Origin: Apium graveolens
Lineage: Eukaryota > Streptophyta > Magnoliopsida > Apiales > Apiaceae
DNA length: 64,000 nucleotides
Assembly (NCBI RefSeq): GCF_009905375.1
Contig: NC_133657.1
Coordinates: 67,055,233 to 67,119,232, forward strand
Direction: 5' to 3'
Part shown: one piece after another, positions 58,814 through 64,000 of the stretch
Position numbering within the stretch: position 1 is the first letter of the stretch
Layout: each line of letters opens with the position of its first letter
Notes under the pieces: model-generated
Told to the model about the DNA's origin: nothing
What the model saw: the letters and a program-made list of their open reading frames with translations, nothing else
Database searches by the model: none
Position numbers and translations under genes: made by a program

Positions 58814-58820
58814 TAAAAGC
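58814..58820 (+). promoter_or_regulatory. Possible TATA box before the extra ORF of K
   Basis: TATAAAA about 110 bp before the ATG at 58929, followed by a CT-rich leader (TTTCTCTAACTCTTTCGTC). Composition looks like a plant core promoter, but there is no transcript evidence. Confidence 0.3.
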
Positions 58821-58928
58821 CTATTTCATTTTCATTTTTACTTTTATCTTTCTCAAGCAATTTCTCTAACTCTTTCGTCTCCAAAGCAAAAAAAACCCTC
58901 TTCTCTAAAATTACTTTCACTCTCAATA

Positions 58929-61900
58929 ATGGCACCAATAGTCAAGATCATGTCTCAAACTAAGGTTGTTTATGAAAAGAACAACTTCGTAGCATTGGTG
59001 AACAAGGAGATTGCCGCTTCTGAAGACTACCACAAAATAATGGATTTCATTCGAAGCTGCAAACTGAATTATGCTATGCTGGAGTCTTCTGTCATCTACT
59101 GTGAAGTGGTTGAGGAGATATGGATTATTGCTGTTTACAACTCACATGAAAAAACTATTACCTTCACTCTTAAAGGTAATAATTACTGCATAAATAGTGA
59201 TGTAATTCGAGCATGTTTCCAATTGCCTGAGAATAATGCACTAGTTCCACACACAGACACACATGTAAGTTCTATGCTTATCTTTATGGGTTATTCTCTT
59301 GACCCTGCCAAACTTGGTGAGGTTAGGAGAAAAGGTCTTAGAAAGGAGTGGAGCTTTCTATGTGACTCTTTTATTAAAGTCTTTTCTTGAAAAATAAGCA
59401 ATTTTGATGCTGTAACTTACTCTCTTGTTAACATGCTCTATATGCTGCTTAGTAATAAGTATCATAATTTTAGCGAGTCTGTTTTGTATGAGTTAGGTTA
59501 CAAACTAGGATATATTAAGAAAAGATCTAAGAACATATACTATGCTAGATTCTGTATGTTGTTAGCTAATTTTGTTTCTGAAAATCTTATCATTGAGAAC
59601 CCAACCAACAAGCTTGATTGTTGGGTCCAAGAAAGGAGAGTTATTGCTGACTTGAACAGGGCAAACAACCTCAATGAGGTTCCTCTAATCTACTTGCCAA
59701 TCATGGAGGGGCCTCAGGTAAGTGAGGTAAATACTTCTGTCTATGCCACTTCTCTACCATAAATTTCTTTGTAGACAATTGTGGTTATGGCATCTGTGAG
59801 TTTGCCCCAACAGATGCCTACCCAAGCCACTAAAACCAAAGTTTCTAAATCCAAGTCTCAAAGACCCCACTCTAGTTCCTCTCAAAAGGGACTAGTTTCA
59901 AAAACTACTAAAACAAAAGAGGGGAGTGTGAAGGGAAGTAAGCTTAGCGAGGGTTAGGGTGAACATCAAAGAAACCCTAAGGATAAGGAGGGAGAGGTAT
60001 GTGTAACCCAGCCTAGCCACACTGTAGTTTTCCAACAATCTGTAGTGACTAATAAGGAATCTAGCTCATTATTAGTTGCATCCTCTCAAAAGGATGTGAC
60101 TATTGAACAAAGCTCTCAGCCAAGAGCACAGGGAAAAATGATTAGGGAAACAGACTTACCTTAAACTTACACAAGAAAGAAGAAATCTAAAAAGCATGGG
60201 GATACACCTTCTCAAAGTCAGATTGATGTGGCTCTAATAAATGTGGAGTCACAGCCAAAATCTCTTATAATAGAAGCACCTCACACATAAAACTCACCCA
60301 CTAACTCTCCGGATGTGGACATGATTCACACATCAATTCCTGATTCTCTATCTTTAACTCTCATGGAGAAACCAAAATCTCAAGCAAGTGAGCATCATCT
60401 TTTGGATGATTTGTTGGCTCACTTGCTGTTTCTTTCCGATTCTACTGAGAAATCTGTGCAAAATCTAAAATTAATCACCACAGATTCTACAGTAGTTTCA
60501 ACTCCAAACCCTGTCATTTCTACTCTCTTGATGGATATTTTTCATCCGTCGACTAGTTATTGTATCTCAACGGATGTGCTTGACAGTAATCATCCGTTGA
60601 AACTCTCAACTACTATCTCGACGGATGTCTCTCATCGGTTGAATATCACAGCACCACTTGAAATTTCAACTATTATTACAAGTGCAGATGATCTGGTAGT
60701 TGTACAATCACTATTAGGATTTAGAGAAGGGAGTGAACAGAGTGAGAGGCTGAGTTGCTCTCAGGAAAAAGGAGAGGAAAAGAGTGAACTAATGCAAGCT
60801 ATTTCTTCCAGTTTGGCAAAAGAGAGTGAGAGGAGTCCCACCTTAGATGGTGCAGGTGAGGGTGTGAGGGTGGGAAGCCAAGGGGAGCCCTTGATGCAAG
60901 AACAGAGAGAACATGAGAGAAAAGCAGATACAGAAAAATGGGAAGAGCCCATTGTTAGTGAGTTAAGGGATGCCAATGAGGTTGAAAAGAAGCAGCTATT
61001 TCAGCAAAAATATCAAGCTATCTTGGACTCTTTTTCTTATGAAGCTGAGGCATTTACTCACCCTGTTCCAGCTTATCAAGCTTTGGTTGAACTAGACAAT
61101 GAGGCTGGTGAGAGGATACTAAACTTGGTGTGCACAACAGCATCTATGCTAAGGGCCAATGATGCAATCAATGCCATACCCTTCACAACTGGTGATGATT
61201 TAGAGTTTTCTGAAGACTCTTTTGGGGATGATGGTAAGGATGATGAAGGAGAAGGCATGAATATAGGGGAGATGCAGATATTCCATCATGGATGATGCAC
61301 AAGGAATGCACTTACTCACATCTCCAATCCACACTTTTCAAGCTAATTCATGACACCCAAAGTTCAATTCAAGCATACACAAGTGCCAACACCAAAAATC
61401 TACTCAAAACCCATCTGGAATCTCTCCAATTGCACAAAATACAAGCTCTCAAACAAAGTCAGGATGTGGATGAACTAAAGCAAGAACTTGCTGAAGTTAA
61501 ATAGGACTTTGTTGCAAGGTTGGATGCTAGGCTTCCAAACATATCAATGATAGAGATAGTCCAGAAGCTCAGGAAAGCAGCTGATTTAAACAGGAAAGTT
61601 GAGGCCATAGATTCAAGACTGAACAGTGTGGAGGAATCAATGGCCAAGATACTTGCAAATCAGGAAACTCAGACAAGTCTTCTTCAGAAATTGGTGGCTA
61701 CACAAACTTCCAACCCTGCTCAACTTGATGCTAATAAAAAGGGGGAGAAAGATGTACTTGTCTCAGTTAGTGAATGGGAGAAAACTGTAGTCATTCTAGT
61801 TAGTGAGGGGGGAAAGTGCACAACATTCAAGTCAGTAAAGTGATTGTTCCAGCAATTACTTTCTCTAAGCCACCAGTTCTGGATAGCATTGACATGATCA

Positions 61901-63447
61901 AGATAACATCAACTGAACTAGAGCTGAAAGAGAAATGGAAGAAGCTTGATGAGAAGATTGAGAAGAAGTTTGGTCCAATTGAGAAACAAGACAAAGCTGT
62001 GAAATATTTCTCTCATTTTTCTCAATTGAGACCAATTTCAATCAATGAAATTAGCTTAGGGAATATAGAAACGGGTCAACCCTCTGCAAGAAAACCTCTA
62101 CAGGCTATTGTGATTTTTCAGCCAAAGAAAAACTATCCAAAGAATTCAAGCAAAAATACAGTGGACCTAGTCTATGAAACTCCCAATCCTAATGAAAACA
62201 AGCTGCTTGGTAGATCTATTGCTTATTTCAAAGATCCCAGAGACTCAGTCATGAAGAAGAGAATTGCTAAAATCTACAAGAATGGCAAATTGATCTGCGT
62301 GACGGCTGGACATCCACAGTTTGTAGAAGCTAAGAAAGAATAAAAGATGAGGCTCAAACAACATCAAAAGCAAGCTGCCCTAGATGCCAAGAACCAAGCT
62401 AAGAAGCCTACAACCACAGAATCTGAAATGCCTGTTGTGATAGCTAAGTCTATAAATGAAAAAAGCAAGAAGAACCAAAGCAGACAAAGAAACCAAGACT
62501 GAAATTCAGACCAAAAAGGATGTTGGATTTTGATGAAGACAAGGAAGAGTACATGCCAACCCAATCTACCACTTAAAGTCAACCAGCCATGCCCACAATG
62601 GAGCAGGATGAATTCAAGGTTTATTCTGATATAAATTTTCATAGTGAACCCATAATTCCCAAGGATGAACCTATAGATTGGGAAAGCCTACCAATCCCTG
62701 ATATAAACTTCCCAATTCCAACCAAACCAAAGAGAACAAAGTCAAGAGCATTCAAAAAGGACAAAACCTATCAGACTTCAATCCAAAGCCTTAGCCAAAC
62801 CTAAACCAACTATCAACAAGAGAGATCAACTCTACATCTGTGACATTAAGAAATTTTCTGCATCAATCTTTACTTGGATGAGCTGGATGAAGTTAGAGTT
62901 ATTGATGCTTACAAAAGACTTCCAGAAAGATTGGTATTCAGATACAAGGGTGGAAAAGAGCTAAATTGGCCTCTTCACAGAATTCTCAATGAATGCTATT
63001 ATGTTATAGTAAAGATTTTCTCCTCAATAAAGAAGAACTTTGGGTTCAACATTGTTGCCAAAAGGATGGTACTGAATAAAATTGATGAGATAATGAATAG
63101 CAAGAGAAACCCAAATGCACTCCCAAGAGTCTTAACTATTCCCTAAAATGGAGATAGAGTACATTTGAGGCCATACTGGATAATGGCGTTCAAGGATGAA
63201 AAGAACATCAAATGATTCTTCAGATTTAAAGATCAATTGAAGATTTTAAGCAATGAATATCTCATGGAGATGCAAGAGATGTCGGATCATACTAATGAAG
63301 ATGAATCTGAATTTTATAGACAACTTCAACACCAGATTGAAGAGAATAATGAGAAACTGGGAAAGAAGTCTAGACAATCAAGGAAATAAACTAAATTTTC
63401 CCAGTCTAAAGGAGCACCTTAAAATGGCTTGTGAGATTCTCTATTAA
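58929..63447 (+). pseudogene. SIRE-type extra ORF after pol (element K), broken
   Basis: ATG at 58929 after a CT-rich leader. Parts in order: an N-terminal domain (58929-59760; VALVNKEIAASEDYHKIMDF, NYAMLESSVIYCEVVEEIW) resembling the domain I recall from extra ORFs of asterid SIRE elements; a Ser/Thr/Lys-rich linker (59780-60300); a part coded from motif copies (60542-60643); an acidic Gln/Glu-rich region (60720-61290); a coiled-coil-like segment (61520-61750) that aligns with element A; and a C-terminal basic part to 63447. At least ten stops or frameshifts (for example 59388, 59760, 59957, 60163, 61293). The intact form would exceed 1300 residues. No signal peptide or convincing membrane segment. 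Function unknown. Confidence 0.75.
60542..60643. repeat. Motif copies inside the extra ORF of K
   Basis: CATCCGTCGAC (60543), TCTCAACGGATG (60565), CATCCGTTGAAA (60590), TCTCGACGGATG (60616) and CTCATCGGTTGAA (60630), alternating reverse and forward so that neighbouring copies can pair. Forward copies are read as I-S-T-D-V and reverse copies as H-P-S/L. Confidence 0.88.
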
Positions 63448-63583
63448 CCTTCCTCTGTATAATTCTCAATATACTGTAGCACTTGTTAATTTTATCTACC
63501 ATTAACCAGTTTGTATTCATAAGGTGTTTTATTATCATCAAGTTTCTCTTAATTTATATCTACAATTTCAGTAGACATAAATT

Positions 63584-63591
63584 GGGGGAGA
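63584..63591 (+). other. Polypurine tract of element K
   Basis: GGGGGAGA directly before the 3' LTR, as in element A. Confidence 0.88.
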
Positions 63592-63592
63592 T

Positions 63593-64000
63593 TGTTAGGA
63601 ATATGTCATAGGCTTGATGATAAGTTCACCAAAACACCTCAGTAGATTTAATTCAGTGATTTTGTAGCTCTCGACGGATGATCACTCTACCATCCATTGA
63701 GAGAGTAGCTTATGTATTAATAAGTCTTGTAACACATTTATGCATTCTACAATTCCTTAAAGATCTAGAAGTTGTAGGATATTCAAAGTCATGTTGACTA
63801 CTAGTTTGATATGTAAAATAGGCTGGCTAATTATAAATATTAGATGCCTTGTAATTTTGCATAAGTGAAAAAGAGGTAACTGTTATGGAAGACTTTGATC
63901 AACGGATGATTCTATAAGGTTTCAACGGATGACCCAAGTAACATTCAACGGATGATCTAATGAAGCTTTAACAGATGATTCAACACATTTTCAACGGATG
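63593..64000 (+). repeat. 3' LTR of element K, cut by the window edge
   Basis: Same start as the 5' LTR (TGTTAGGAATATGTC) and near-identical over 408 bp, including the TCTCGACGGATGATC copy at 63677 and the TCAACGGATG cluster at 63899-64000. The rest, with the right target duplication, lies outside. Confidence 0.92.

Larger units (their letters stand above)
58404..58928 (+). other. Spacer between pol and the extra ORF of K
   Basis: Non-coding. Pol ends in TAA and the extra ORF starts 525 bp later, so the stop-codon suppression described for soybean SIRE1 between pol and its env-like ORF cannot apply in this form. The spacer is dense in TCGACGGATG-type motifs in both orientations (58497-58704). 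A TTTTTGAGAAAGTATAAAAG stretch near 58803-58822 could be a TATA-type promoter for the extra ORF. Confidence 0.6.
48002..64000 (+). mobile_element. Element K: SIRE-type Ty1/copia retrotransposon, nearly complete
   Basis: 5' LTR (48002-49024), primer site, gag split by solo LTR S3, protease, integrase, RT, RNase H, a 525-bp spacer, the long extra ORF (58929-63447), purine tract and start of the 3' LTR (63593 to the window edge). The two LTR starts are nearly identical over the 400 bp visible, so insertion is fairly young, yet every ORF carries stops. A TCAACGGATGAT-type motif recurs throughout. Confidence 0.9.

Noticed and set aside
1..64000. Host protein-coding genes, tRNA and rRNA genes
   Set aside because: Every convincing protein match is to a retrotransposon, and I found no cloverleaf or rRNA-like sequence by eye. 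A tRNAscan or Infernal run would be decisive.

Overview
This 64-kb window is plant nuclear DNA made almost entirely of LTR retrotransposons nested in one another. I found no intact host gene, no tRNA or rRNA gene and nothing bacterial. Every recognisable protein is Gag, protease, integrase, reverse transcriptase or RNase H of Ty1/copia or Ty3/gypsy type, or the extra ORF that SIRE-lineage copia elements carry after pol. The primer sites are plant tRNA-Met type (TGGTATCAGAGC). The gypsy elements have 3-4 kb LTRs and look like the Tekay/Del chromovirus group. The relatives I recall are asterid. Apiaceae is my impression only.

Layout, left to right. Element A (+, SIRE-type copia) enters from the left and ends with its 3' LTR at 2893. 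Element B (-, SIRE-type) occupies 2894-5208 and 20938-22893. It is split by gypsy element C (+, 5209-20932, TSD TGTTC), which itself holds solo LTR S1 (10260-13326, TSD ATACT). Element D (+, copia) occupies 22894-25201 and 35425 to about 37358, split by gypsy element E (-, 25202-35419, TSD AGAAG). Element F (+, copia fragment) runs from about 37359 to 40448. Element G (+, copia with a long LTR) runs to about 47309 and is split by solo LTR S2 (43301-46367, TSD AGAGG). J (-, fragment of the B family) runs to 48001. Element K (+, SIRE-type) starts at 48002 inside the LTR of J and runs off the right edge. Its gag holds solo LTR S3 (50145-53723, TSD AGAAG).

Relative ages follow from nesting: E is younger than D, S1 younger than C, C and A younger than B, S2 younger than G, K younger than J, S3 younger than K. 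All internal coding regions are broken. Element A has the best-preserved ORF, with a single one-base lesion in about 690 codons.

Three patterns are not explained by ordinary annotation. (1) SIRE-type elements carry element-specific short motifs, clustered upstream of the LTR TATA box and also scattered in both orientations through gag, the integrase-RT linker, the post-pol spacer and the extra ORF. TCAACGGATGAT in K is the clearest. (2) The LTRs of E and S3 hold an array of 5-6 short palindromes about 28 bp apart whose arms vary in a compensatory way. (3) The long gypsy LTRs carry a small ORF near their 3' end, just after a splice-acceptor-like CAG, that is kept between related but diverged LTRs.
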